Positions 13,204 through 25,164 are shown, counted from the first letter of the stretch. The stretch is 64,000 nt of DNA from Sphagnum compactum (GCA_965153455.1 OZ234500.1:2170001-2234000); one strand, 5' to 3'. Translations and numbers: made by a program. The notes: a model not told the origin generated them from the letters alone.

Positions 13204-13390
13204 TTGGTCCAAATTCGCCAAATTTTGAAAAGAAAAGAAAATTAAAATCGCCAGATTTTTACAATAAGTTCCAGTGGTAGCCAAGAATATAGAAGGATCC
13301 TGGTTTTTTTTCTACTTTCATATCTGGCATGTAGCCAGAATTGGCTAAATTAGTTTCTGGCTGGTTGCCACCTTGGCTACATCACAAAAT
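13204..13390 (-). repeat. Dispersed repeat family R1, inverted copy
   Basis: Read on the minus strand this gives, in order: attttgtgatgtagccaagg, 'tggc', 'tttagcca', 'tagaaaaa', 'ggatccttctat', 'ttggctaccactggaactta', 'taaaaatctggcgatttt', 'aaaatttggcgaatttgg'. The same blocks appear in the same order on the plus strand from 13456, so this is a second copy of one element lying head to head with it. Confidence 0.8.
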
Positions 13391-13455
13391 CCTTAAAAAA
13401 AAAAACCCATGGGTGGGAAGTTCAGGGTTTCTTTAATGGGGGGTTTCCTTTTCCA

Positions 13456-13740
13456 ATTTTGTGATGTAGCCGAGGTGGCTATCATCTTGAAAGTGATTTA
13501 GCCAAATTTGACCACATGTACTAAGATGGAAGCAGGAAAAAATCTAAATCTTTCTAAATTTTTTGGCTATCTAATGGAACTAATAATAAAAATTTGGCGA
13601 TTGGTAGAATTTTGTTTTATTTTTGAAATCTTACGAATTTGGGCCATTTTTCTCATGGAAAATCCTTCCTTCCTATAGGTCAAATTTGCATTTTTCAGGT
13701 ATGGATTTGGCGAAATTTTGGCAGTAGTTATGAAAAAGAT
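13456..13740 (+). repeat. Dispersed repeat family R1, near full-length copy
   Basis: Starts attttgtgatgtagccgagg and passes through 'tttagccaaatttg', 'ttttggctatctaatggaact', 'aaaaatttggcgatt' and 'gaatttgggcc'. It ends with a tail ('catggaaaatcctt', 'tcatttttcagg'-like, 'ggatttggcgaaatttt') shared with the copy at 32218-32465. With the inverted copy at 13204-13390 it forms a hairpin with roughly 187-base arms and a 65-base loop. Confidence 0.8.
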
Positions 13741-15676
13741 AAATTGCCACATTTCCAGGAGGGGAAAAAAAAGAGTTTCCTGCATGCTCGCTTCACCATG
13801 TATGTTTTCATGCGGGACTTTTCAACGTAAAAAAATAAATAAAATAAAAATAAAAATAGCTGCTTTGCGCCTTTGTGTGTGTCTCTCTTGGTTTAAAGAA
13901 ACCGAGGGACTTCACAGTGTCCAAAGGTCACAGGTACCCACTAGTAAAGATTAACCCCTAAACCAGTACAAAAACCGCCGAGCTTGATCGATCCATCATC
14001 CGACTCTATTTCCTGAATCTTATGGACTTATGAAGGTAATCAGGTAAGCCATGTTAACTGCTCTCAGTGTTTTCTTAGGAATTTGTTATGCAGTGTAAGT
14101 GACGATCATGCAGAGGAAGATGCAAATTTTTGGTGATCATCCAGGTAGCAGGATTTAGCCAAATTTGTCTATAAATCAAATATGAAATACAAATATTTAA
14201 TCAACATTCCATAGTTATGGCTACACACTGAAAACCAAATATACAAATCTAGTGTTTTTCACTATTTCTTTCTCCTTTCTGACAATTGAAACCTTCCAAA
14301 ATCATTCCATTTTTAATTTTTTACTTTTAACTTTGCTTATTGGTCACAGAAAAATTCCAATAATAGAGAAGGCTGATACTCATGAATGTTAGTAATTATA
14401 CTTGAAAACTCCGAAGAAAGTAGAATTATCCAAAGTCACCTTGTCTTTGGCCCATAGTTTGAATGTTTAAATTTATGGCAAGGCAAGTTCTAGAAGTTGG
14501 GTAGGTTCAGGTGTAGGTTATAAGTCAAATTGTAAGGTCTTTTGACCAAAGATTTCAAGTTTTGTTAGAACCACAATTGGAATCTAATCGAACAATAATT
14601 TGGTCTTTTTTCAAAATTGCATTAGAACTTAAATCGGGTGTTGTCACGATTCTTAAATAGATTCAAGTTCTTTGATATAGATTTCACGATATTTAAAATA
14701 AATTATTGCTTTTGATGGGTTGTAAATAATTAATATGATATAATCTTTGTTTTGAATTGTGTGCATTAACTAATATTACACAAATAAAATAAACTATTTA
14801 ATTGAATGTAATGGAGATGGAACCAGACCCAGTCTTAAATTAGATCGACTGTAATTATTTATGAGATCAAAAGTTTTAGAAATCGAAAGAATTCATCTCC
14901 AGACCGAACTAGAGATTCCATCAATTTTTTAAAAAAAGTTTTAGAATGCCTGAACCAAAGGTTCACAATTTTGCTAGAATTGAAATTGGTTGAAGACTGT
15001 GTGGATCAACCTCTTGTTACAATTTCAGACTGGCAAAATTATTTAATAAACCTAAAACCCTTTACATCATGTATTATTTTTTGCATTTTAATTAATTATT
15101 TAATTTTTAAAATTGTTTTGGTTATTTTAGTTTAAATGACATTTGCTCATAAAATATGTGCAATTGGAGTATGTGACATTCAATAATGGTATCTGATTGA
15201 TGAAGCATGATTGATACTTGACACATTGATATCCCGATCTAATAAAAAATTCAAATTATGATATTTAACCTAAATATCTGAGTTTTTTTTTTTTTTTTGA
15301 AAATCTGATATCCCATATATCTGCACTCTTTGAATAACTCACTTATCTAAACAGAAAACAATTTATACCTACACCAGATTTCATGTCTTCCCCCTCCAGC
15401 CAGGCTGCCCAAAGCCCCCTACAAGACTCCAGGGCAGGCCCCCAAAACATCCACTCCCAAGTGGGTCAGCTTAGAAAACTTAGAGCCCCTTCAGTAAGTG
15501 AAGGCACTTTACGCCTAACCTCTCTAGGCCATTTGGGGAGGCTCACCTGCCCGTACTGACCGGTCAAAGTTTGGCCTGGAAGAAAAAGAATTGGCTGCTG
15601 CCCGCGACCTTTAACAGGACCTTTAGGGCATCCCTTCACACTCGTGGTTTAAGGGTTCTGGAGTTCCTCCTGAACG
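13741..15676. other. Intergenic DNA upstream of the FolD gene
   Basis: No gene recognised. About 14134-14360 resembles the R1-related repeat at 40984-41190 ('atttagccaaat', 'atagattagatatgaaact'-like, 'ttctgacaattgaaacc', 'attccatttttaattttt'). Two loosely similar blocks around 'tttgttagaac.acaattgg' lie near 14560 and 14955. The last 250 bases before the FolD start are less AT-rich and probably contain its promoter, but I can point to no specific element. Confidence 0.45.
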
Positions 15677-18600
15677 ATGGCAACGTCTGTGAGAGGAGGA
15701 GGATTCGTGCCTCCGCCTGCTGCTGCTGGAAGCTCCTTCTCGTCGCAATCGCATCTTCTCTCCAACCGTTTGCTGCTGGTGCCGAAAATCGGACCTTTCT
15801 GTGCTCCTCGCCTTTGCAAGCTGCGTTCTTCCTCTCCCTTCGCAGTAGGTATAGAAAACCAAACTCTAAACCTGCCACGGTATTTTATTTTCTTGTTCCT
15901 CTTTCTCTGGAAGCGGGCGGGTGGTCGTTTTGGTGGCGAGGAATTTTTTTTGGGTCGTCGCAGTCGTTGTTTGCAAGCTTAACTTCCCCGAATTTGCGTT
16001 GGAAAAAAATTCTTGCAAACGTTCTTCTCCAAAAGTAAAATCCTCGCAACATTCCTTTGTAGTGAGATTAGGGTTTTTAATTAGTAATTAGGGTTTGTGA
16101 TGTCTCTGGCATTGTTCTTTGGCTACATGTTCTTGAATCAAAATCTCAGCTGGACAACGGAAATGCGACTCCATTTTGGAGTGGTTGGTAATCATAAGGA
16201 ATGTTGAATCCCAATAGAATTCAGGCATTGTTGCTGGCCTAATAACAAATTTTGCAACAGGTGTACGACCTTTGTTTCTCACTTCTAAAGAGAAGGGAAA
16301 AAAAGAGAAGATGTTGGGATCACAAAGCCAGGATGTGCAGCAGCACCGGCAGGATGGTGTAGCATGTCAGGCAGTCATTCAAGAAGAGCATGGTGGGTTT
16401 TTAACTTTCTTTTGTTATGTTTATTACAAAGCTGAGAGCTTGGCTCATAATAAGAGCATGCTATAGTTCTTTGTCTTCCATGCATTTTCAAGTTCCATGC
16501 ATCCATCTGGTTGTTTGAATATTATATGTCATGAGTGGAATGCAGCAAATATGAAGTTTTTCAACCTATTTTCAGGCATTTCGGAAGAGTTCCTTAATAT
16601 CCCTTCACAAGGGACAATGTCATTCTCAACTGGCATCATCGTTTTGTGATTGTAGGGTATAAACCTCAAGCTGTACTTTAATGGTAGGAAGAAGCAGCAC
16701 TTTCTTTTGTGGGTGGCTGCATCTGGATGGCCTGACCATTTTGTGATAAGGCTTGAAGTGCATGAAGTGAAGCAGTCTTTGTTTCAGCCTCAGGTGCTGT
16801 GGTTAGCTAAGTCTGCAGTAGGGCTTTTTTGTGGATGATACCATCTTGATGTGTGTTCGGTGAATTTTCCCATATGTGGAAAGGAGGAGGTAGCTCCATA
16901 TGAGTTTGATGCAGCTGACTGTTGTTCTATCTGCTGTATTTTCAGTGCCCAGCACAGAGCCCAGTGCAACGATTATTGATGGCAAAGCAATAGCTCAACA
17001 GGTCCGGCAGGAAATTGCTGCTGAAGTCTCCAAGATGAAAGAGTCTGTTGGGAAAGTTCCAGGACTTGCTGTGATCTTGGTTGGCACACGGAAAGATTCT
17101 GAGACCTATGTACGTAGCAAGAAGAAAGCCTGTGAAGAAGTTGGCATTGATTCCTATGGTGTCAATTTGCCAGAAGACACAACTCAGGATGAAGTACTGA
17201 ACTTTGTTAAGAAGTTCAATGATGATCCAGCTGTCCATGGAATATTGGTGCAGCTTCCTCTTCCAAAGGTTTGTTCTCTTTTAGTGAGCTATGCCTCTTG
17301 AGTGCCATCTAATGTGCCAACCTGGTTGATTCCAGGAGTGTGACAGAGTCTGATGACAAAGACTTCCTATACACTTATGTATTTTCTTTTGCCCATTTTA
17401 GCAGATTATTATACCCTTATCTACAGCCACTGTCAGAGCTGATGAAATCAGTGAGTAGTAGTAATGGCAGCTAGTCACTACCATACACAATGAAAGTGAT
17501 GGTCTGGTACTGTGTGAGAGATATGCACAAGGTTATGATCACACTCATTCTTGTCATGTGTGTTTTGGTTTGGCAAACTGACGCAACAGTGACTATTAAA
17601 GTGTTATTCTGTGGAGTTTTCTCTCCAATGTCATATTTTTATTTCTTTTAGGCTTCCACCCATGTTTTTAAGACATGTTACAAATCTCAGTAATGGAACC
17701 ACAATTATGGCAGCAGAGATCAGAAGGTATAGAGAGATGATTCCTTTTGTTCATCATAAGTCCACCAGGAAACAAGTACATGGTTGAAGTGCTTGTGGAA
17801 AGGCCCCTTGTCTAATATTGACTTGTATTTTCTCTGTCACCCTGCAGCACATAAGTGAGGAAGCAATTGTGGGGTCGGTGTGCATTGAAAAAGATGTTGA
17901 TGGGTTTCATCCGATGAACATTGGAGCATTGGCTATGCAAGGCAGGACCCCCTTGTTTGTGTCCTGTACACCCAAAGGTTGTATTGAGTTGCTTGTTCGA
18001 ACAGGTGTGGTCATCAAGGGGAAGCATGCTGTTGTTATTGGCCGCAGCAATATTGTGGGGACGCCTGCAGCTCTTCTCCTGCAGGTTCTTGACTAGACTT
18101 TTGTATTATTCAACCTAGTACCAGTGATTCCATGTGGAAGCTTGACTTAGTAGGGCATGGTTGAATGATTTGTTTCAGACCCGAATCCAACAGATAGGGT
18201 GGTGGGTACATCTAGCCTTCATGACATATTGCCTTTGATTGGGCATGACAGAAACAAAATGCAACAGTGACTGTGGTACACTCAAAAACACCGAATCCTG
18301 CAGAAGTAACACGGAATGCAGACATTGTTATTGCAGCAGTAGGTGTGCCTGAGCTGGTGAGAGGTGATTGGCTCAAGCCTGGAGCTGTGGTGATTGATGT
18401 TGGCATAAACCCTGTAGAGGTGTGTTGTATATCCTTTAGTCTCACAGTGTATAGGTCTTTGATAAGGAATCTGAATTCACATGGTATCTGGCAGTACATT
18501 CCAACTATTTGCCACAGGAGTCTCATTGCAGGTATCCCTGTTATGGGAGAAGCTTGCATGTGTGTAATAGCTAAGAGCTATCACCTGTCATGACTTGCAG

Positions 18601-18861
18601 CTCTTTCTTTGTAAAGTGAATGTGGTGACAACATTACCAGAGCAGCTTTTGAGACTTATTTATTTCCTGTGGCTGCAGGATTTGTCAACAAAGAAAGGAT
18701 ACCGGTTGGTTGGTGATGTATGCTACAAGGAGGCCTGCCAAGTGGCATCAAAAATCACTCCAGTGCCTGGAGGAGTCGGTCCCATGACCATTGCCATGCT
18801 ACTGTCCAATACACTAGAGTCAGCCAAGCGGGCCTATGGATTAGTGGATGCTGCCCTATAA
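15677..18861 (+). CDS. FOLD4: Bifunctional methylenetetrahydrofolate dehydrogenase/cyclohydrolase, plastid-type
   Basis: This enzyme oxidises 5,10-methylene-THF to methenyl-THF and hydrolyses that to 10-formyl-THF, supplying one-carbon units. Exons are 15677-15848, 16946-17268, 17848-18084, 18252-18419 and 18679-18861. All introns are GT-AG, phase holds throughout and the product is 360 aa. Residues 1-57 are Ser/Arg-rich without acidic residues, as in a plastid transit peptide; this chosen start gives exactly such a leader. The catalytic YVxxK motif is at 112-116 (Lys116). Exon 3 carries DVDGFHPMN and the nucleotide-binding stretch [12 protein letters not shown]. The C-terminal signature [13 protein letters not shown] is in exon 5. 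The length matches my recollection of Arabidopsis FOLD4. No key residue is missing. Exon structure is inferred by hand. Plastid rather than mitochondrial location is an inference. Confidence 0.93.
17420..17700 (+). repeat. Dispersed repeat family R3 in FolD intron 2
   Basis: Contains 'agtaatggcagctagtcactacca', 'gaaagtgatggtctggtact.tgtgaga', 'caaggttatga', 'tcttgtcatg' and 'ggagttttctct'. The same sequence of blocks occurs at 58380-58620, downstream of the LCAT-family gene, and a fragment lies near 53890-53950 in an intron of that gene. Confidence 0.6.
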
Positions 18862-19840
18862 AAGTGTGACACAGTTTGTTCTAGCTGTGGAAGATTGGCA
18901 TTGAACCTTTGGTAATTTTTGTGATTTTTTGTGTTTTTCATTGGCCCCTCTGGAGAACAAACCTGTTTGATGGTCAGGGCTGATTGGAATCAGTAGTGAC
19001 TCTCAAACCCTTGGACAGAAAGGCTGTCTGAGTTTAGAGTAGGAAGAATTTGGAGAGAGAGCAGGATTTGAATTCAGGGAGGGGCTTGGGTTGAAGTGCT
19101 GAATGTTATATTGCCTTGGTAAGAAAATGATCCTTGGCAATCTGGTATGAAAACAAAGTAACTAACCTCCATTAACGTTTCCCAGCAGATGAATGTGCTT
19201 GCCCAGTAGGAGGCAGCCGGATGTTTGCAGTGGCATGCCTGTGACAGTAGAAACTTGCCGATGAGCTCTTCTACCCTGGGAGCCACATAGTTATGGAGGG
19301 AAAATCTTGAACTAGTGATTGGGATGTTGCAATAAGATTTTTAATTTGAATCAATCTGGAATTTTATCATTCTGGATTGAGAAAAAGCATCTTGAGTAAT
19401 TATGACACTTGAGATCAGTGAGAAAGCCACATGATTCACATGATGTTAGTTGGTTGTGGCTGAAGTGTTTCATTGATCATGCACCATCAGTGCTTTGATT
19501 AGTTTCTCTCAACCACTAGAATAGAAGGATTACATATCTTTAATTTGTGGGTTTTCATTGTAATGCAAAAGTAAAGATGTATGGGGTTGGGTGTACCAAA
19601 TGATTCATGCAGCGACCCAATTGCACCAGAATTTGAATGTTTGAAAAACCTTTGATTGGTCTCATCTACTTACCCTTGTGTCATGTGCTAATGGTGGGTG
19701 CCCATCATACACTTTGCATGATCTAATGAAGGCATTCTGACCCCTTGTTTTGCTTTATTGATATGGTAACAAGAGTTTATTGCTTTGGTAATAAGCGGCT
19801 TATTACCAAATGACTCTGTCCATTATCACAGGTTCAAAGA
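18862..19840. other. 3' flank of the FolD gene
   Basis: Presumed 3' UTR followed by intergenic DNA. No canonical AATAAA lies within the first 300 bases after the stop. No other gene is seen. Confidence 0.45.
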
Positions 19841-19844
19841 TCAA

Positions 19845-20190
19845 ATGGGCACCAGTTAAATACAAAATGTTCCCAAAACATGAATTCACAATGGCTCCAC
19901 CCCTTATGGATTCAAAGTTCAAACTGGCAATAGTTAAAATATGAAATGTTCCATGAAGTTCCCAAAACATGAACTCACAGTGGCTCTGCCCCTTATGGGA
20001 GGATCAAACCAGTGTTGGACGGTTCTCACTTTTTGTGAGAACCACCGGTTAAGGAAACAAAATTTAACTACCAAACTGGTTCTTTAGAATTTATTTTTTT
20101 GGATTGTAGAGAACCGAAGCAGATTTCAGTTTTTTCTTAATATATAAATTTATCTGATTCTCCTAGAAATGGTTTTCAGAAATGTGAACA
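19845..20190 (+). repeat. Dispersed repeats R2 (two tandem copies) and R4
   Basis: Two R2 units lie in tandem (about 19845-19910 and 19912-20008): 'caaamtggc.a.agttaaa.ta', 'aaatgtt.cc', 'cccaaaacatga', 'tcacartggct.c.ccccttatgg'. Immediately after comes 'accagtgttggacggttctc' with 'gagaaccaccggtt', a block (R4) that recurs at about 30085-30130. Confidence 0.6.
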
Positions 20191-20347
20191 CCGTCAGTTT
20201 TCAGATGGCGGCTCTCTATGGTCAGATATGAAATACTTTTTTTTTTTACAATATTATTTTCCAATTACAACAAAAATTATTATAAATTTGACTATAAAAT
20301 TCAAGAATGAAACTTAATTGATGGAAATCATAAATGGACATAAAAAA

Positions 20348-20633
20348 TTTATAAAAAATACAACTATCCACACATGTCACAAGTCCACATGTTCACAACT
20401 TCATCCCTCTTTGTTTACTCTTTACTGTTTACAATTTTACGTCCATTTGGGACCAGAGAGTCCATTAGACGAAAGGTCGATCATGGAGGACAAATTTATA
20501 AAAAATACAACTATCCACACATGTCACAAGTCCACATGTTCACAACTTCATCCTCTTTGTTTACTATTTATTGTTTACGTCCATTTGGGACCAGAAAGTC
20601 CATTAGACGAAAGGTAGATCATGGAGGACAAAT
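20348..20633. repeat. 147-bp tandem duplication at the 3' side of the LINE
   Basis: The block beginning tttataaaaaatacaactat and continuing through 'ccacatgttcacaacttcat', 'gtccatttgggaccaga' and 'cattagacgaaagg' is present at 20348 and again at 20495. The second copy is shorter by a small internal deletion. It abuts the end of the LINE coding remnant, so it probably belongs to the element's 3' region. Confidence 0.85.
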
Positions 20634-21644
20634 TGTCCTCGAGTACTGGCAGCATGCCACAAACTTGGCCAGGGCGACCGTGTTTGTAGTCTGCATGAGC
20701 TGAGCAAGAGTGCTAGTGTGGGTGAGGGGCAGGGTCGAACAAAAGCGTTCCCTAACTTTCTGTGTATTTGGACAAACAAGAAGCAAGTGCTCTTCATCCT
20801 CAACCTTCCCCAAATCGCAGCCTCGACAAAGCCTCTCTGCGTATGGCACGCCTTTCCACACACCTAGCACTACTTCAAGTTGTGTGTTACCACATCGAAA
20901 CCGGGCCAAAGCTTTCCGTAGCTGAACGCAACCGATGTCACACAAGTAGTTTTCGCTCTCGTACAACATACCCTTGAAGCGCAAGTATCTTGTCTGCACG
21001 CTGGTCCCGATCTCGCGGTTGGTAAAGAGATTTTCAATGTAAGCCAGTCGCATATTATCCTTCACCCTTTTTACACTCAATATTGTGTGGGGAAAACCTG
21101 GAGGGGGTGGGGCCCCAACCTCTTGGTTGATTAGGCCTCTTGTCGTAGATCTAGCACCAACCAGCTGCACTAGTTGTAATGCGGCCAGCTGAGCCATCTG
21201 AACTCCCACCCATACGTTGTGCACACTGCACCAAAGTACTTGACTCTCCTCCCAGCCTCTCACCCCTGCTGAACAAGTCGAGTGTATGTGCGTTGTCTTA
21301 GGAGCCGTTCCTAGCGGTTAAGTAATCCTTGCCTGGAACACACTAGTTATTGCAAGCTTAGGCGTCGTTTCCAATGACGGTTGAACCGGAGGCAAAAAAC
21401 CTGCCACCTCTTGGGGCTAATTCTTGAATAGCCATTTTTTCACGGATTTAGCCCAACAGTTTTTTCCCACAGCAAGCATATCGAGTTGGGCTTCCCATGC
21501 CTTGCCCAAGATGCGATCTTTAGTGACCGTGCTCACACGGTTATAGTACAACAACGCTTGTCCCCATGCAAAGTGTTCAAAGGGGAATTTGCCAAATTCT
21601 GCCAGCACGATGGACGTGCTAGTTGTTTTTCGCACCCCGAGCAA
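20619..21644 (-). pseudogene. LINE C-terminal region (post-RT, Cys-rich)
   Basis: Two frames (21644-21417 and 21263-20619). The first reads LGVRKTTSTSIVLAEFGKFP, the post-RT block typical of plant LINEs. The second, 214 codons long, has RFRCGNTQLEVVLGVWKGVP followed by CRGC and EDEEHLLLVCPN. This Cys/His arrangement is like the zf-RVT zinc-binding segment at LINE C-termini. It is separated from the RT by frame changes. Confidence 0.75.
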
Positions 21645-21659
21645 GGATTTGAGGAACCC

Positions 21660-22761
21660 TTAGTACACTACTTCAATACGTTCTATTTTTTTGGAGTCCA
21701 CCCAAACCTCACAGGCATAACTTGCTGTGGAACGCACCAACGTGTTGAAGAGGTCACAGCATAACTGGACGTCCATAATACGTAGCTCCACACAACGGCG
21801 GTTCAATGCGGATAGCGAGCGCCTACTGGCAGTTGCTAGATGTTCCACTGCACTGTCCAGGTTCGGGGTGGTCTCGAGCAGGATCCCCAAGTATTTCAAG
21901 GTCTTCACACGCTCAATACTTAAACACAAACTTTTGGCATGGGTCAGCAGAGTTGAACACCATGACTTTTGTTTTTCTCACGTTCACTATAAGTCCACGT
22001 TCAGCACAGAACTGTTGGAGCGCGTTTAACTGGTGCTGCAGTCCCACCTCTGACTCCGACGTCAGAGCAAGGTCATCTACAAAAAGCAACAGCCATACGT
22101 GCACATTTGCTAGGGTCGGTGCATCGCATTCTCTGCCGTCCAAGCGCCCCTCCAGGGCATCCAAATATAGCTCAAACAATAGGGGGTTGAGAGGGCAACC
22201 TTGCTTCACACCTTGTTGGCACCTGAAGCTGGAGGTGACACCTTCACTTCAATGGTTGATGCATACGGTATCCTTGGTATACATCGCCTGTAGGCATCGC
22301 AAGAAGCGTCCCTCCACCTCGAGGCTAGCCAACACCTCCCATAGCACTTCACGCGACACAGTATCAAACGCCTTTTTGAAGTCCACAAAGCAACAATAAA
22401 GTGGCTTCTTTTTTGCCTTGCTCTGTTCTATCAAAGTTTGCAGTATGAAGAGTTGGTCAGTAGTGCAGTAATCTTTGCGAAACCCAACTTGACCCTCGGC
22501 ACGCAACCCATATTGTTCAGCCCACTTGCTCAACCTTTTGTCAAGGATCATAATGAACAGCTTTGCTAGGATAGGCCCAACAATTATCCCCCTATAATTG
22601 TCAAATTTAGAGGCATCACCCCCTTTAAAGAACGCGTGGACCACCCAAGTGGAAAGGGCCTCTAGAAAGCCTTCTGCCAGAAAGTAGTTGAACGTTGTCA
22701 ATAGTGGCATGTGTAGCAGCTCTCCCGCATCCAAAATGAACTCAGCTTTCATACCATCCAA
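21660..22761 (-). pseudogene. LINE reverse transcriptase
   Basis: RNA-directed DNA polymerase domain. From 22761: a KFDNYRGI block, GQVGFRKDYCTTDQ, and FVDFKKAFDTV, which carries the first catalytic Asp. After one in-frame stop at 22249-22251 the same frame continues with KQGCPLNPLLF and the FVDD box (22072-22083), a variant of YADD. From about 21929 another frame holds LKYLGILLE. So the catalytic core is nearly intact apart from one stop, with a frame change after about 21913. Confidence 0.9.
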
Positions 22762-23337
22762 ACCAGCAGCCTTATTCCTTTATAGCTTCATCAGCACCTG
22801 AAGCAACTCAGCAAGTGTGATATCTGTGTTTAAGGTGTGGCTAAGTGGAGGTTCCGTCACCTGGGCCGGGTGATCAATTCACAGTCGTATGGGTGGCGGA
22901 GACTGGCCAACTAGCCTGCGGAGGCCTTCCAAAAGCGTAGCCACACTGATTTTGTCCACAACGAGTGCCCTTGGTCGGTACTTTTTCCAGAACGACAGTG
23001 CATCCACCTTGGCAAGCGTACACATATGTTGAACTTTTGTAGTTTCCCCAATAATTCTTTTTTTTTAATAAATTTTTGAATTTACTTGCCTTATGTTTAA
23101 CGACGTGCGAATCAGGGTTGGCTTTCAGCTAGAGCCTCAGCTCCCGCTTTGCTATACGATAGTCAGCATCAAACTAAGGTTTATGACAATGTCGCATTCT
23201 GCAGTTTCCTCCCGAAGGCTTATTGCCAAAAGTAGATTCTACTGCAGCACCCACGCACTACTACAGTAGGTCAGCTAACCCATCTGCCCCCAGATGCCCG
23301 ATTGAGTCAATAACCCATAGGTTTCCAAGATTCGCTA

Positions 23338-24262
23338 CTAGGGCAAGCTCACATTTTCAGCTTTTGATTTATCATATTTGAACCTAGGTAAGAATTTTTT
23401 TGTTACAATTGTATGTTGTGGCTCAAAAGCTACAGCGATGCTCAATCGTAGGTGTAACGGCCTATGGTCAAAGTCTCCCCCCATTGCGCAATAACGGGTG
23501 TCGTCTATTATCACCTCGAGGTGTGTAGCAGCTTGCCAAATTGCAGGTGAACCAACAATATAATCGACAGTGCTACACCCCCCATTTGCCAAGCAAATGA
23601 ACTCCCCTTATTCGTCGCCAGGTGTCCGGCCATTGAAGATGAGCAACCCAACGTCACAACATAGGTCCAGGAGCTCGCAGCCCCAGCCGCCAACACTGGC
23701 GTCGCGATACTGTCGCTTAGCCACAGCACTTGGTTGCTTAGTTTGAGTGAGGTCAGGCGCCTGTAACAGTTCACAAAGGTCGCTAGTGTCGATGGTATCT
23801 GGTAACGTTGTAGTTCGCGCATTAAAATCCCTTCCCAATAATATTATGCCCCCCTAAAGTTTGAACTTCAGCAATATCTACTCCCAGGTTTTGGAACAAG
23901 GATTTGCTCTCGTGTTTGGAGCCAACTTGGGTAGCATACACCACACAGACATACAAATTAGGAGCAGCACCCCTGCTAACCCGTAGCCATAGATAAGAAT
24001 CATGGCTTCCTTCCTTCCACTGTGACAGGTTTGGGCCGAGGTGGCTGCGAAAGTAAGCAACAACCCCCCCGCTATGTTTTATCGCTTTTGTTCTTGCTAG
24101 CTGCACAGTGCGCACTACCGCAAGTGAATCAAACCCTTCAACGTGTTGCAAATGTTGGCCTGGGAAGTGCCAGGTTTCGGTTAATAAAACAAGGTCAGCA
24201 TCCTGAAATAACTCTAGTATTTGCACCCCCATTTCTAGTTTATTTACACCACCCTCGTGCAT
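23338..24262 (-). pseudogene. LINE endonuclease domain (EEP type), frameshifted
   Basis: Three minus-strand fragments carry the motifs of an exonuclease-endonuclease-phosphatase fold in the right order. LLTETWH (Glu site) lies in 24262-23822, GRDFNART (Asn site) in 23838-23608, and DFDHRPLHLRL (Asp-His near the C-terminus) in 23592-23338. The enzyme would nick target DNA to prime reverse transcription. Frame changes between the fragments make this copy inactive. Confidence 0.8.
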
Positions 24263-25164
24263 GTTCCGTAAGCATAGGTCTCTCTGGTCCCCGTGGCCTT
24301 AGATAGAGGAGGGTGGCAAATCCGAGTGTCGTTGACGAAGAACTCGGCAGCGCGCCCAAAGGCGTGTTTGCCTACCGCCTTGGCCTCCTTGAACAGCGGC
24401 CACAGTTGCGACTTGAGCGCCTGCTGCGTGGGCATGAGGTCCTCGTCTAGGCCTAGTTTGGTCCCCGCCAGGCTTTTGCGCCCTCGCAACGTGGCTTGGC
24501 GGTCTTCGCTTGTTGCGAATTTGAGCAACACCGCACCGGGGCGCGCACCCGCCATCGAGGTGGAGGCTCGCGCGGTTGCAGGCCGCTGCCGCGTGGCGAT
24601 GATGACCTTGGTGCGCAGCCTCATTTGCCTTTGCAACAGCTCTGTGTTGAGCCACTGCACCAACTCCTTCTCAGTCTCACCCTCCTTGGCCTCAAAGCAC
24701 GTGTGGCGCAAGTTGAGCTTGCGCTCCTCCTATTTGGGCACGTCGGCCAGGGTCTCCACACCCCGGCTGACCACCTAGCGCACATTCTTGGCCATCATTG
24801 TTGTCCACTTGGGCTCCTCCGCAAAAGCAGCCTTGGCTGTGACAGTTGTGGCCGCCTCGCGCTCCATTAGTTGGTTGACCGCAAGGTTGCCAGCGGCCGC
24901 AAGAGATGCAATGTTCTCGATGGCTGCCTCCATCTTGGACAACCGCGCATCAACAGGTGAGCTGTCGGTCTTGAGGCCCATGACTAGCCAATGCCCGGCT
25001 AGGGCTGACTGGTAGACCGCCAGGGGTGCATTGTTTGGAACATTGAGCCCGGCGTTGTTGTAGTACATCTTGGCAATGTCCTTCTTCAGCGTGAAAATGT
25101 CTGACGCTACATTGAAAGGACACCACAGCAGTGCAACATCGCGTGCCATCGCGGAGTTTTTCAA
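24244..25164 (-). pseudogene. LINE ORF1-like region
   Basis: Two frames (25164-24775 and 24711-24244), Ala/Lys-rich. The first has SKMEAAIENIASLAAAGN, a heptad-like stretch compatible with a coiled coil. The second contains RGRKSLAGTKLGLDEDLMPT and WPLFKEAKAVGKHAF, a type of sequence found in ORF1 proteins of plant LINEs. It probably encoded an RNA-binding partner of the RT. Assignment rests mainly on position upstream of the endonuclease. Confidence 0.6.

Larger units (their letters stand above)
20348..25164 (-). mobile_element. Degenerate non-LTR (LINE) retrotransposon
   Basis: On the minus strand, in order: an ORF1-like region (25164-24244), apurinic-type endonuclease blocks (24262-23338), reverse transcriptase (22761-21660) and a C-terminal part with a Cys-rich segment (21644-20619). 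Domain order and content are those of an autonomous LINE. Several stops and frame changes break the frames, so this copy is dead. The element is clearly more G/C-rich than its flanks. Its 3' side carries a tandem repeat; a T-run at about 20229-20240 could be the complement of an A-tail but does not abut the coding end. Target-site duplications were not identified, so the outer limits are approximate. Confidence 0.9.

Noticed and set aside
15571-16038. 155-codon frame overlapping the first FolD exon
   Set aside because: It is in a different phase from the FolD transit-peptide exon, which is supported by splicing phase and family match; this is a shadow frame.
23022-23337. Possible extra domain between LINE endonuclease and RT
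   Set aside because: No open frame; it is best explained as decayed linker sequence of the same element.
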